From Agelaius tricolor (lineage: Eukaryota > Chordata > Aves > Passeriformes > Icteridae): a stretch of DNA of 64,000 bases. Location: positions 12,554,001 through 12,618,000 of the forward strand of contig JALJCS010000004.1 in assembly GCA_023055355.1 (NCBI GenBank), written 5' to 3'. A model generated the notes under the pieces. It did no database searches. It was not told the DNA's origin and saw only the letters and a list, made by a program, of their open reading frames with translations. This document shows, piece after piece, positions 22,345 to 35,256 of this stretch. Positions within the stretch are counted from its first letter, which is position 1, and every line of letters begins with the position of its first letter. The translations under genes and the position numbers were made by a program.

Positions 22345-25300
22345 AACTTTCAGTTCCTACTAAAGAAATTGGGCAAATCTGTGTCTCTCTAATCTCCAAG
22401 AGTTCAGAAAGCATCAGTTATTTTGTGAAGTAGGGTTAAATTCTTTGCTTTGAAAAGTATTTTCAGTTTTTTATATTGAAAAGCTACTGATATTTACTTA
22501 AAACCATAAATCAATGTATTTTGCCTTCTTACTGTCTTTTTTTTGTGTTTGAGTCTTTTGTATGCCCCTATTTTTCAAGATTTTCTCTGCCACTCTGAAA
22601 ACAAGAATCTTAATTTTTTTATTAATAAGGAGGAAGTCAGATAATTACTGCACTATCTGGGACTTAAAGCAAAACCACAGTACTTGCCAGTATAGTTAAT
22701 TGAATCCTCTGTCTTCAAACTGTAACAACTGCATTTGAGGCTCCACATCAGCCTCCTGGCATGGCCTGAGTTATCTGCTCAGAAGGCAATGTGCCTCAGA
22801 GGTTGGTTGTATAAATCACAAATGGAGCAACTCTGCACGGAGTGCTCCTTTTTATGTATGGGGCAGACATTCCTGTTTGGCCATGGTAAAAACCAACCAA
22901 ACCCTGACACAGTCCTAGCACTGAAGAGAAAGCTGAATTGACCTTGTTATTTATCTGCAGTGGAATTGGAGAATAGTGTTGGCTTTCTCTCACTCATTTT
23001 CACCCAGGGTGGGAGAGGAATCCATTCCTCTAATTTGAGTCTCATTCCTGCAATTCCTCTGTTATCATCCCCCGGGTACGATGTTGTTGCAGACATAGTA
23101 GGGACGGTAGGCAGAGACTTGTGGTGTTATAGAAGAAGGATTAGGCTCTTTGGTATTTACTTCAGTCTTCCATTCTTATTACATTCTTCAGTGACAACCT
23201 CATTCATTCTAAACTCAGCTTACAGGGAGTGGGAATGAGCCGTTCCCAGGAAGATAAGTAGGATTTCCTCCAAAATGCTTTGCAACGTGTGTGTGAGAAA
23301 TTTGCAGACAAGTCCAGTGAAACATAAATGAGATTTTTTCATGTGTCCAGTGCTGCAGTATATTTTTTGAAAGCTTGTAACAGAAATCTGTCATTGTTCT
23401 ACTGGATGCTATAACAATGAATAACCGAGATTGGGTCCGAAGCCACTATAATCACATGCACCTGAAGAAATCCATTATGCTGTAAATCAAATTGGTATGT
23501 GTGGTGGCCTAGGTTTCCAGCAAAATGTCACCATGTTCACTAGGTAGGAAATGAGATACCTTTGTTGGTGGCCTTTTTTTCTACTGATAGACCACAGAGC
23601 AGAACTTCGTGGAACATTTCCATTGGAGTAATACCCTCTGAGAAATAAAGTTTTAAGGGAAGTAAAATGATCCACTAAATTCAATAAAGTTTAGTTGAAA
23701 AAAACCCCAAATATAAATAAAAATTGTTCCTAAAAGCTGTGTTTTTTCACGTGACTCAGTTTTATTTAACCAAATTCAGTTGAAGAAGTAAGAGTAAGTG
23801 GGTAAGTGTTGTAGAAAGGTGCTTAGAATTCATAGAAACTAAAAACATAAATTGGGTTTCTAATAGATGTCTTTTATCTCAATTTGAGATGAATATATGA
23901 GTATGAAATATGAAATGTCAAGCATTTCCCAAGGTTTTCTTTTTGTTGTAGGTCTGAGTCAGTATAGCAGAGTATTCCTGAAAATCCATCTGCTTTCCTG
24001 GAAAAGAAGGTCCAGTGGAATGCTTCATTATACAGCACTTAGAATAAATTAGAATAACAGCAAGGTTGCAACTACTGTCTCATGTTGCAAGATATACTTA
24101 CCACAGAATTTAATTTTTAAGCCCTAAAAGGCTAAGTCCTTTGAGTAAGGAAAGAAACACTAAAACAAGGCTTGATTTTTGTTTCTTCCCTTCTTTCTAT
24201 GCTGTGTCCACAGCAATGAATATTTCCTTTTTTTTTTTTTATGCCAAAATCCATTCACAATATCATGCAGTAGCACACAGCATAATATTTCCAACTCTTG
24301 TAGAAAATGAGCCGGTCATTGGTTATCTTGTTCAGCTGAAAGCAGGCAGGCTAGACAATGATGGCAGTGATGCAAAGATGATGGGTCTGTCAAGCTGGTA
24401 GAGCCTGGGTGGTACTTCTCAAGTGACTCTGGGATCATCTTTCAAGGGTGATCCTGATAACCATGAGTCCTGGATGGTCACACTTGGCCCTAGCAGAGCT
24501 TTTTCTGATGTTTGACACCTGTATGTTGAAGCTAGAGCTGGCAGGCTTCTTCAAGTGATTACAAAAGTCCAAAGGTTGAAGATCAAATTAAATCCAGCAG
24601 AGATAATATCGCAGCATGGGCATCTGACTTCAGGCTGTGAAGGGGATTTATTGGGAACCAGCTGTGTTCCTTGGTGTTTTTTGGTGAATAGCAGGGAATG
24701 GTGGCTGATAGCCCACACCTCCTTAGGCATAAATAATTTGCAGATACACAAACTGAGTTGGTTGTGTATGGGCCAAAAAGCATTTATTTTCCTCCTTTTT
24801 TCCAAGAAAAGCATCATATTTCTCATATGTCTAATCAAGGCAGAAGTTGCACAAGAATCTATTTGGTTATCTAGATCAGGCCCAGAGGAAAGCTAAACTT
24901 TGTAGGCAGGACACCAGCTTTTATCCAGATGGACCAGTGAGAAAAACAGACAAGGCTCATTTCACTTTTTGATGGACAGTTATCTTGTCACATGACAATT
25001 TCAACCTACTCAGTAGGTACCACCTACTTTTGAGGGGTCCTGAGAGAGTGAAATCCCTGAACTTCCATTGGATTTTATCTTATTCCTCTTTTTGCATGGA
25101 GTAGTGGGATTCTTTCAAAACATCTGCTCTCCTTTGTTGCCTAAACTTTTTTATAAACTGGTGTCATGAAATACTGATATTTAAAAAGGAAGATTTCTTC
25201 AAAATTAGGTAATGATTTTATTTTTCTTTGTCTTATTTTCAGTGATACTTTATTCTTTTTTTGCTTCCTGCAGTTTATTTTTCCTACTCAGCAGACAACT

Positions 25301-28300
25301 CTGTTTGCCATTATAGATTTGCTTGAGAAATGTGACTGAAATTTGGGGGTGGTTTTTTTTAGACCAGAGGTGGCATGAAATTGTACTCAATATTGCAGAA
25401 AATGCCTCAAGTAATTTGTGCATGCCTTAACAAAGATAAAAGCATGAGGTGTGTGCAGAGAGTATGGCAGTATCCCATGCACTGTGCTATCATTGTAATC
25501 AAACTGGCTCAACTGGTCTACGAGAGCCTAGTGTAAATATTAGGCTTTATTGATACCATCAACCCCTCCTTATCTAATGAAAATAAGAGAGTGACCATAG
25601 GGAAGCAGACCTGTGGAAGCCTGCATACTACTGAATATTCCTACATAAGGAGAAAGGAAAAAACAGTGATGCTTCCAACAAGAGAGTTTCTTACTGTGCC
25701 ACCCTCTGAACCCAGTGTCAGTCTTTTTTAACCCTGCTGGTGCCACCAGAGATGGGGGTTACTGCCCACAAAATGTTTCTCTATGGGTGAAAGGCATTGG
25801 GGATGTGGTGGTCAGAGGGGATCTAAGCCTACTTCAATTTAGCAAGCATGGGGAAATTGCATAAGTGCCTGAATGCTGCTTTGGTTTTCTGGATGTTGGG
25901 GTGGGGTTTAGAGGGAGTGGTGCTCATTTGGGCCACATTATGTGCTCATCATGAGCACATAAACAAACCCATGCCATGGGGACAGGTGGGGGATAGAAGG
26001 AGCTTGTTCAGGGCCAAAGACCTTGAAAGTTGAGGGGTTCATCAGTTTGCTGTGGTTTCAATCTGAGAAGTGCTGGACTTCTGGGGATTTGCTGTCAGCA
26101 AACCTCTGTTTTGTAAACTAGAGGAAGAGGGAGCATTTTCAGAGATTTCTTTGCTCCTTGCTTTAGGAAGGTTGTTTAGGTGTGCATAAACTGAACTTAA
26201 AATATTTTGAGGGGTAATTCTAGCAAAATGGAACAGTTTGCAAATTTGTTTTTGTCCTTTTCGGTTTGTTGCTGTGAGTCAAGATATTTTTTGGTTTCGA
26301 TAAAGTTGAAACTTTCTATTTCTTTTGGGAAAGCTGACTTCCTGCCCAGCTGACAACTTGTAGTTCCTCCTACCTCAGCCTTTCAAAAAATATTGACAAG
26401 TGCTCAAAAAGGACATTCAGCCCACTTAATTCTGATGTCTCAGAAACTTTCTCTTCACTGTCAGATGTGCCAAATCTTGTCTGTTTTATTTGCTTTTTTT
26501 TAAATTTTTTTTTTGAGAAAGCAGAGTTGTTCTCCAAACTGGACTTGAGATTTTCTTAAAAATTCACCCTATGTGTGAAACCAGTTGCAGACAGATGAAT
26601 GATGTTGTTTTAGGGGACTCTGTGTGTGTATCTTAGTTCTGAGGTGGGGAAGGGTGTTTCTGTTCCCTTCGAATGTTAGCTATTTGAGAACATTAAACAA
26701 CACTAGGTTTAGAGAGCTGGGGTGGGGAGCCTAAGGCAATGTCTGTAGATTAACTTTTAAATTGTAGAGAAGAGACTCCTGGGTGGGACAGAGCAGCTTG
26801 TGTGACACTGGGAGAGGTGTAAGGCACTTCAGACAGTGAAGGAAAAGTAAGACTCAGTTCCTGTGAGTTAGAATCCTCCCTTGACACACTGAGTCTGGGG
26901 ATGTCTCATTTGGCTTGCAATCAGAAAGAGCAAGAAATCCTTATTTCTGCAGCCAAGAGAAGCAGGCAGGTTCAGCTTTCACCAGCTGTGGGGAAGTGCA
27001 ACAAAACAGTGTGCCAAGACAAAGAAGGTACAGAAACCAGACAGCTCAGGCCAGTTCAGAATCACCCCCCTTCCTTGGGTTTCCTGCTCTTGTAGAAAAG
27101 GTGGATGAAAGAGAGAGTCTGGACAGGAGACCTTCATCCTCCCATTATCCTGAAGATCTGCCCTGAACATTACTTGGACCATGGCCTTTAACAAACCACA
27201 TAATGGCTAGACTGGGCTTCAAGGCAGTTCTGGTCACCGCCCTTCTGACAGCCAGACTCCCTGATGGAGTCAGAAAACTGGAACAAAAGTGTCATCCACC
27301 CTAGACAGGGACACATTCTGACCCACACCCAGGCTGTGGGAAAGGTGGAACTGTGCATGGTGTCCTGTCTTGGGAGGTGTATAGGGGTGGGGGACCTGAA
27401 GCAAGAAGAAACAGAGAGATATGGTTTAAGAGCTGGCTGATGTGAGTAATTTTGGTTAACACTCCCATTTCTTATTTCATATATTCTTTGTGTCTCCTTT
27501 GGAAATTGAGTTACCTTCCTCCCCACATCCCTTCTATTTCTAATGGAAGTACTTGTCAAAGCTCTAGGTTTTAGCAAGGTACTTCTGTTATACAAGGCAA
27601 ATATATACTGACAGAAGCTGTAGATAAATAAAACTCTGGAGCGAAAGGCTGAGCTGATCCAAAGTTGTGGAACTGAAGCTAGGCTGGTTTCTATTAGGTG
27701 ACAATTTGGATCCATGTATTCCATCAAGAATGTCAGTCTTATATTCTGGGTTCTTCTGCCTCCTTATGTTTTGTTATTTAGTACAGTAGTCACCCCTGAT
27801 CTCCCATGGCTTTTGGTCTACAAAATAAGGTTTACAAACTGTGGAACTAAACTATTGTCAGGAAAAGAGAATCTACATGCCAGTGCCAGCCACCTTTAGC
27901 TTTTCACATAACAGAATCGAAAACCAGCTTTTGTTCAGGCTTGTGGTCATTCACCACAGAGGTGAATCTCACCATCTCACCATCTCACATTCTACCATCA
28001 CTCTAACTGATTGCCATTTTGAGATCTGCTTGGTACAAATAAAAATTATGATTGCAAGGTTGGTGCCCTGCATTAATTTGTCAGAGTGTCGCTCTTGTCT
28101 GAGTGATGGGCATCTCTAGAATGTTGCTACCCATTAATTCCCAAGAATATGGAACGATTCTGGGAACCCTTATTATCATACATTAGGAGGGGATATTTTA
28201 CAGTTAAAGAAGGATATATTGAAAGGAGATGGTAGGTCATGGGCAAGGAATGGTGGATTGAGAGTGTCAGATGCACCTTTTGAGGCCTTCAGCAAGAGTC

Positions 28301-28767
28301 CCTTGACATGCCAGGACTGTGGGCAGCAAGTTGGACCTTTTGCTCCATGGGCTAGACGGGCTGGTACAGTGGCTAGATCTGGGCTTGAGGAGATGCAGTC
28401 TGTGTCCCTGTGAGCAAGAGGCCAGCCTGAGCAAGGGCATGGCTGCAGCCTGTCTGTCTGGGTGAGAGACAGCACAGCCTGTGCTGTGATGGGAAGTGTG
28501 AGCACACACATAGCACTGAGGAATGCTGACAGCAAGGCTGCAGTCTCCTAAACTGTGTGTCTGGCATTCCAGTTTATCTGCCGATGACCTGCTTGAAACC
28601 CCCAATCTCTAAACTAGGGTTAACATTTACCCCACCTTGAAATCCAGTGCTCTCTGGGAATCCCTCTAGCCCATTCCTACTTCATAAGGAGCTCTCTTTT
28701 CTTGGAAGGGCTTATTCCTTTCCAATTCACCTTCACTTCTCATCAAGCTGTCACAGCCCTTTTATCT
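22345..28767. other. Long stretch without recognised genes
   Basis: Contains T-rich runs (about 24226-24241 and 26500-26515), a near-perfect inverted repeat at 25938-25962, and a tandem tctcaccatc run near 27965-27990. A 179-codon minus-strand frame at 27188-27727 has no recognisable domain and no clear splice or promoter context. No transposon was identified. Confidence 0.4.
25938..25962. repeat. Perfect inverted repeat, 12-base arms
   Basis: ttatgtgctcat is followed by one base and its exact reverse complement. It could extrude a short hairpin or bind a dimeric factor; no function is assigned. Confidence 0.85.
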
Positions 28768-29080
28768 TGTAGGGCGAGAAAACAAAGGAGGCTTAGTAAA
28801 AGAAGAACAAAGACTGCTTGATTAAATTAAAGAAGCTGGGGAAAAGATGTAACAAAGTTTCTAAAATATAACAGATAGAACCTCAGTAATTTGCAGTAAG
28901 CTATAACAAAACACTTCTGAAAGAAGTGGTCTGATGCTTGAATAATTTATTCTATTGGCTGTCTAGAGGCATGTATTTTAATCTGATGGTAAAACTATTA
29001 TAAAAAGTATATGCTTTACAATAAATATTTCTGGTCTTATCACTGTCTGGGGACCATTCTTTGTGTGCTGATATGCTGCA
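28768..29080 (+). repeat. 5' LTR of the provirus
   Basis: Begins TGTAGGGCGAG and ends GATATGCTGCA, with TATAAAAAG at 28999-29007 and AATAAA at 29020-29025. It aligns along its length with 35257-35582 but lacks about 14 bases present there. TATA box and poly-A signal are very close together, so the R region is short. Confidence 0.92.
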
Positions 29081-29083
29081 AAA

Positions 29084-29101
29084 TGGCACCTGCTTAACGG
29101 G
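29084..29101 (+). other. Probable primer binding site
   Basis: Three bases after the LTR end, the sequence starts TGGCACC, the usual position and beginning of a retroviral tRNA primer site. A lysine-type tRNA would fit a betaretrovirus-like element, but the copy is decayed and the tRNA cannot be assigned safely. Confidence 0.5.
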
Positions 29102-29289
29102 GACCCGAATTTTCTGAGACTATACCCAACTGAACCAAAGGGAGGATTTCGAGAATTGTTGAGGACTTCCTTCTTGTTGCGGGCTAAGGAAAAATTGCAG
29201 GTCAGCCTTGTGAGCTGTTGGGGAAAAAATTAAATTTTATAGATAAACAAAAAATCACAAACAAATAAGTAAGCAAATAAACCAAACTC

Positions 29290-29347
29290 CAAACTCTCTC
29301 TCTCTCTCTCTATATATATATATCTAATATATATATTTATATATATT
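29290..29347. repeat. (TC)n(TA)n microsatellite in the proviral leader
   Basis: A run of tc units passes into a run of ta units, ending a few bases before the gag start codon at 29352. It lies in the untranslated leader. Confidence 0.85.
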
Positions 29348-29351
29348 TAGG

Positions 29352-30990
29352 ATGGGGAATAATAAAAGTAAATTAGAAACCCTTCATAAAACCTGTTTAT
29401 TATGTATCATAAGGAAGCGAGGTTATAGAATTCAAGAAAGAAAGCTTATGCAACTCCTTATGTGGGTGAAGGCTAACTGTCTGTAGTATGAAGTAATGGA
29501 ATTATATAACCTTGAAAACTGGAAGTGAGTGGGTGATTCTTTAAAGACTCATCAAGATTCATCAATCAGAGAACCATGAGGTTAATCCTGATAAATTTAT
29601 TACATGGCAAATTGTTTATTTTGCCCTACAGTCTTTTCATGACTTGGATGAAATTGATCAGCTCACAGTAGATCTGTTGGCAGAGTCTTCTTCTGAATCA
29701 ACATCACCACTATCGCGTCATGATCCAGTAGTTTTGCAAATGAAGGAGGGAATTAATGAGGAGGAATCAGAGGGCGATCCCATAAATTTAAAAGACTGTA
29801 ATTTACAGCCTACTGTAAAGCCACAGCCAACGAAAGCTATGGCTGCAGTACCATCTAGTGACACAAAGCTGCTAAAACAGCAATTAAAGCCTCTGCTCTA
29901 TGTGACGGATATTGAAGCTTTGCTGTCCTCTGAGCCAAAACACTTTTTAGATACTTGCTGGAAACAAGTGGATCGATCAAGGGGATGTTGAACTTCTCAC
30001 TGCTATGCCTGTAATTTATCACAACAAGCATCTTGTCATGAGCAAATTTCTTATGATATGGCTAAGGAGTTAAAAAACTCTATGAGTGTAAAAGGTCTGC
30101 AATCTTCCCATACGATGGGACTTACAGAATCTGTTGCAGAAAGCTGTATAATGTTACCAGCTGATTGGAAAGCTTTATTTAAATTGGTTATGACACCAGG
30201 AGAGTATTCAATTGTGTGTGGTCTGAATGCCAAGATGTATGTCAAGAACAGGCACTGGCAAATTTGAACACTTACAATGCTGAAATAACATAAGGGATCA
30301 TCTGGCAGGGATGGAACCTCAGGCATCTATAAAGGATCAATTAAGAATGCCCCCAGAAACATTTAACCAAGTGAGAGGGCTGGTTATGAAAGCTCTGAGA
30401 AGAGTGCTGGATGCTAATAAGACTGAGCCTGGCTTTTTCACCATAACGCAAGGACCCTGAGAGGCTTCCATCACCTTTATTGATTGTTTGCAAACAGCTG
30501 TGAACAGGCAAGTTGAATTAGCAGCTACAGCAGAAGCTTTATTGAAATCCTTAGTCTAGGAAAATGCTAATACTGGCTGTCAAAAGGCAATTGATCCAAT
30601 CAGAAACAAACCTGATATTACTATAACTGACTTTGTCAAAACCTGTGCAGAACAATACAGAGCAGATTTGTTGGCAGCTGCTTTGGCTCAACAGCTACAA
30701 GTGGCTTGGACAACAATTAAAAAAAATTAAATGCTTTGACCGTGAAGAGGAAGGTGATGTGAGAAAGCAGTGCCCAAAGAATGCGCAAAGGAATAAAAAA
30801 CCTAGCAGGCCATGCCCCAGATGCAAAAAAAGCTATCGCTGGTAGAGCCAATGCTGTTCTAAATTTGACCAAGATGGACGACCTCTGCCAAAGCAGGGAA
30901 ACTAGAAGAGGGGCTTGGGAACCTGCACCCCTCAACAAAAAAAGACTCAGCCACAGCTACTCCCCACAGCTCAAGCTATATCAGGGGAAC
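29352..30990 (+). pseudogene. gag: gag remnant
   Basis: Gag forms the virion core. The ATG at 29352 is followed by Gly-2 (MGNNKSKLETLH), a myristoylation-type matrix start; this frame stops at 29484-29486. Acidic, glutamine-rich spacer sequence is open at 29644-29991. Capsid-like sequence follows at about 30058-30560, including LPADWKALFKLVMTPGEYS and a recognisable major homology region near 30440-30500, with a TGA inside it. Two zinc-knuckle-like stretches lie at about 30740-30880; the first has lost its second cysteine and the second is interrupted by a stop. Several stops and frame changes separate these blocks, so no functional product is possible. Confidence 0.88.
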
Positions 30991-30994
30991 CCCA

Positions 30995-31690
30995 GGCAGT
31001 TGCTGGCTTGGACTTGATAGTTTCCACTAAAACCGCAATAAATGACACATTGGTTCACTTACAACTTTATACCTACAGGTTTAAATGGACCCATTCCTTT
31101 TAAATGTCATGCATTGTTACTTGGGAGATCATCATCATCTAAAAGTGGACTTCCTATTTTACCAGGAATCATCAACGCTGATTCTAAGGGTGAAATAAAA
31201 ATCATAGCATGACTCCTAACCCATCTTTTACTATTCCATCAAGATCATGCATTGCTCAACTCATCCCACTTCCTATATTGCCAGATACTGAATCAATACC
31301 ATCTGTCAATGCTGACAGGGGCACTGGAGGTTTTGGGAGCACAGGCACTCCTCACATTTACTGGTCTAAACTTATTTCAGTGCAACAACCTTTTCTAACC
31401 TGTGTTGTAGGTGGCAAGTCTTCTATGAGATTAATAGATACCAGAGCTGACAAAACCATTGTCAGTGAATGTGAATGGCCACTACCTGGCCCTTGTCAAC
31501 ACCATCAGCGATTGTCATAGGCATCAGAGGTCAGCAGATGCCAGAGCAGTCAGCTAAGGAACTCATGGTATATGGGCCAGAAGGGAAACAAGCACAGCTC
31601 AAACCACATGTACTTTCTGCTACTCCACACTGTGGGGAAGAGACCTGTTACCACAGTGGGGACTGACACTGACAAAAGATTCTTAAAAGG
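30995..31690 (+). pseudogene. pro: dUTPase and protease (pro) remnant
   Basis: The first part (about 30995-31290) matches a retroviral dUTPase, which hydrolyses dUTP: AGLDLIVSTK near 31003, LLLGRSSSSKSGLPILPG near 31115-31170 and a terminal block containing AQLIPLP near 31255-31275. Frameshifts break it near 31075 and a stop follows at about 31210. An aspartic protease follows from about 31370; its active-site triplet reads DTR where DTG is needed, so it is catalytically dead in addition to being truncated. A dUTPase in this position is characteristic of betaretroviruses and some relatives. Confidence 0.82.
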
Positions 31691-31715
31691 AACCTCTGAT
31701 GTGCAGCCAAGACTT

Positions 31716-32620
31716 AAGCTCACATGGAAAAAGAACACACCTTTGTGGGTGGATGAGTGGCCCCTCAGAGAGGAACCACTGCAACAAGCACAAAAACTGG
31801 TCAAAGAATGATTTGATCTGGCAAATATAATTCCTTCTACAAGCCTGTGGAACACACCAATATTTGTGATTCCAAAAAAGACAGGCAAATAAAGACTCTT
31901 ACAAGATATGGCTATCAGTGCACTAATAGCCTTGATGGGCACTGGAATTCCTAATCAAGCAATGATCCCTGAAACATGGGAATTATTAATCATTGCCTTA
32001 AAAGATTGTTTTCTCACAATTGCATTGCACCCTGATGCTGCACATCATTTGGTTTTTCATTATCATCCTTGAACAACAGTGAACCAATGCAAAGGTATCA
32101 CTGGATTGTGTTACACAAGGAATGAAAAACAGTCCTAAAATATGTCAGTTTATGGTAGCGAGTGCTTTACAACTGGCGTGGCAGCACTTGTCAAAGGTTT
32201 TCCTGTGTCATGGTATGGATGATATACTGCTAGCAGCAGATCACTCTATAGTACTGCAGAATTGTTTTGCCCCTTTGTGTTTTTCTCTTGATAAATTTGG
32301 TCTTTGTATTGCAGCAGATAAGGTTCAAACTGTCCATGGAAATCCCTAGGGTTTCTATTATTTGAATGGAAAATTGTTCCTCAGCCCATTGTGCTGTTAA
32401 AACACTAAATGATTTGCAAAAATTATTAGGAACTATTAATTGTCTCAGACCTACCCTTGGTATCTCCACTGATGAATTGTCATCCTTGTTTAATTTACTT
32501 AAGGGAGGCACAGATTTAATATCTCCTCTCCTCAGAAGCTGGATGCAGAAGCCCATGAAGCATTGGAACTCTGAATGCAATTCAGACCTCTTGTATCCAG
32601 ACAACAAGGAGAGTTACCAC
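31716..32620 (+). pseudogene. pol: Reverse transcriptase remnant (pol)
   Basis: The polymerase palm and fingers can be followed through changing frames: VDEWPLREEPLQQAQKLVKE at about 31750-31808, then NTPIFVIPKKTGK near 31851-31890, LKDCFLTIALHPD near 32000-32036, and MKNSPKICQ near 32123-32150. The catalytic box near 32214-32225 reads GMDD, its first residue replaced. Stops interrupt at about 31809, 31891 and 32347. The frame then degrades through the connection region. Confidence 0.87.
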
Positions 32621-32989
32621 TGAGGCTTTTTCTAATCCTGGCTGAATTCCAACTATAAACAGTAACAGCACAGCGTTGTATACACAACAATTGTGGATAA
32701 TAGAGTGGGTATTTTTACCTCACACATTTTCAACAACAGTAACTACATTGCTTGACTTGATTGTTAGACTTATTTCTACTGGATGAAAATGATGCCAGAC
32801 CCTATGTAGGGAAGATCCTTTTCACATTCACATTCCTTTACCTGCAAACATTTTTCAGAATATGTTCCAAGAGTCATTATCTTTACAGATGGCCCTGACA
32901 TAATTCTTGGGAAACATTGTTAATTCTTTACCTAAAAATAAACCTTTGCAATCTTTAAAAGATCTTTCTTTACTGCCACATTTTTTAAC

Positions 32990-33370
32990 ATTGTCACAGC
33001 CCCTGTCTGATGTAAAGACATTTTTCATCAATGGCTCTGAGAAAACTCAGAAAGCAGTTATTGCCTGGAAAGGTTCGCCAGGGAATTGGGAAAACTCTGT
33101 GATTTTTCATCCAGGATTAACACAGCTGGTCAAATTAGCAACCACTGTGGAGGCCTTTAGATTGTTCAAAAATGAGCCCTTCCACTTAATATCAAATTCT
33201 TTGTATGTAGTTGATATTTTAAACCAAATAGAACATTCCTTTCTAAAAGAAGTACACAACATAAATGTTTTAAAATTGTTATCTACTTTGATTTTGTTTG
33301 ATGCAGATCTCACTATTTTTATGTTATGCGTCTTAGGTCTCACTCGTCATTGCCTGGACCTCTGGTGAAA
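32990..33370 (+). pseudogene. pol: RNase H remnant (pol)
   Basis: An open frame from 32907 carries the RNase H region: FINGSEK near 33026 and LISNSLYVVDILNQIE near 33190-33235. Two positions normally occupied by catalytic aspartates read asparagine (FINGS and SNS), so nuclease activity is lost even though the frame is open for 153 codons. It follows the reverse transcriptase and precedes the integrase as expected. Confidence 0.8.
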
Positions 33371-33379
33371 GGCAACGCA

Positions 33380-34260
33380 GCTGCTGACATTCTGATGATG
33401 ATGGCAACAGTTGTGAATCAAATTACACAAGAAAAGTTATCACATGACTTTTATCACCAGAATGCAAAAACTTTAAGTAAACTATCTAATCTTACTTTTT
33501 TTCAAGCTAAACAAATTGTTCATTGCTGCCCTGATTGTTTAGCTTAACACCCTTTACCTATTACAATAATTACAAACCAAAAAAACATTAGGTGCCAATG
33601 AAGTTTGACAGATGGATGTTACACACATTTCCTCTTTCAGCACCTTAAAATATGTGCATGTATCAGTTGACACATATTCCAAATTTTTGTTGCCTCTGCT
33701 CATAAAGAGAAAAAGGCAAGAGATGTCATTGGCACATGTTGCAAACTATTGCTACTTTAAAAGTCCTTAAAGTAGTGAAAACTGATGCAAACTGATGAAG
33801 TAAAGTAGTGAAAACTGATGAAAGTGGTGCAGCATATGTTTCACAACCAATGAAATTTTCATTGCTGGTGTATACGTCACTTAACTGGTATACCTCATTC
33901 CTCAGTAGGTCAAGCTGTTGTGGAATGAAGACATGCCCTTTTAAAGAATATGCTTCTTAAAGAAAAAAAGGGAGGAATCCCCTTTGTATAACACCTCAGG
34001 AACAATTGGACAAAGCAACATTTGTTTTAAATTTCTTAAATATTGCCAGATTTGATAACAAAACAGCAAGTGAAAAAAGTTTTTCCTATGATGCTTTAGC
34101 ATCATGTTGGAGGACAAATTGGACAAATTGTACAATCAAACAGTTCCACATGATTGTACAACTCCAGGTAAGCGTAGATCATCGTGATATTTGGGATCAT
34201 GGCAGTCTAATGCTGACCAGTCTGTGGGATGGTATATGGGCAATACTGATGGAGGCATGA
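33380..34260 (+). pseudogene. pol: Integrase remnant (pol)
   Basis: The N-terminal zinc-binding HHCC module is intact in the frame ending at 33547 (HDFYH near 33445, then CCPDC near 33525). The catalytic core follows from about 33608 ([17 protein letters not shown]) in broken frames. A 19-base exact tandem repeat with period 33 (33769-33787 and 33802-33820) disrupts the core near its second acidic region. Further core and C-terminal sequence continues to about 34060 with several stops. Confidence 0.82.
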
Positions 34261-34269
34261 GAAAAGCAA

Positions 34270-35244
34270 GTAACTTCCCTGCTCTCTCCCTGCAGCCTTA
34301 AGAGTTAGTTGTACTAGGCTCTATAAAAGCTCCTTTATGTTTTTATGTCAATTATGCTAACAGTACAAACACAGACCACACAGGAGTCAATATAAGTGGC
34401 ACTGGCATTTACCATAATGCCTCCGCCTGGTGTAGTCTTACTGCTCCCTCACATGTCACCACGAAAATCAATGCAATAAGTCTGCCAGATAACATTTTTC
34501 TATTATGTGGTGACAGAGCATGGAAAGGCATTCCAGGGAAAGCAGTGGGAGGTCCATGTCCCTCTTTCAGTCATTTAACCATGTTTTACCCCAGTCTCAA
34601 AACTCTAACTAATTGGACACTATGACATAGGTGAAATAAATGTGATGCTGAGTCATTTAGCCCTGATTGTACTCTGAGATCAAATTCTGGAATTCTACAA
34701 AAAGATTTTTTAGTTCTTTAGTTGCTTCTGTTGGTAGTTGTGGCATGCCTTGAGCACAATTGATAAGCTGGGTCATTGGCTTGCAAAGGAGAGTAAAGCT
34801 ACTAGTAATGCTTTAACAGGATTGTTAACAGATATTGAGTCTGTATGTCATGAAACACTGGAAAACAGAGCAGCAATGCTTACTGCTGTTAGCCCAAGGA
34901 CACAGATGTGAAGACTTTGAGGGAATGTGCTGTGTGAACCTGAGTGACCATTCTGAATCCATTCACAAAATATCGAGAAATTGATGGAACTGTCTGGATA
35001 ACGGCAGAAAAACCAGGGATGGGATCGATCCTTTTGGCTTGTTTTCTTGGCTGGGAAGTTTCAATTTTGGACCTTGGTTAAACGTGTAGTTGCCATAGCA
35101 ATAATGGAACCTGTAGCTCTTTTGGTGATCATGTTGTGTTTGCCATGTATCTTTCCTTATATTCAATGGCTTATCAATCAAAACTTAAAGCGAGTAAGGC
35201 TAATTTATACACACAGTAATGGCTTTACAACCATTAATAAATAA
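34270..35244 (+). pseudogene. env: env remnant, surface and transmembrane parts
   Basis: The surface part is heavily stopped, with recognisable N-x-T/S sites but no usable frame. The transmembrane part shows a CX6CC motif at 34907-34933 (CEDFEGMCC), which in related viruses links the two subunits, followed by [13 protein letters not shown] hydrophobic anchor lies at about 35090-35175 in a frame that ends at 35244, immediately before the polypurine tract. CX6CC envelopes occur with type D betaretroviruses and gammaretroviruses. Stops and frame changes make it non-functional. Confidence 0.75.
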
Positions 35245-35254
35245 AAAGGGGGGA
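35243..35254 (+). other. Polypurine tract
   Basis: aaaaagggggga lies directly before the 3' LTR, the expected position and composition for plus-strand priming in retroviral reverse transcription. Confidence 0.85.
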
Positions 35255-35256
35255 TA

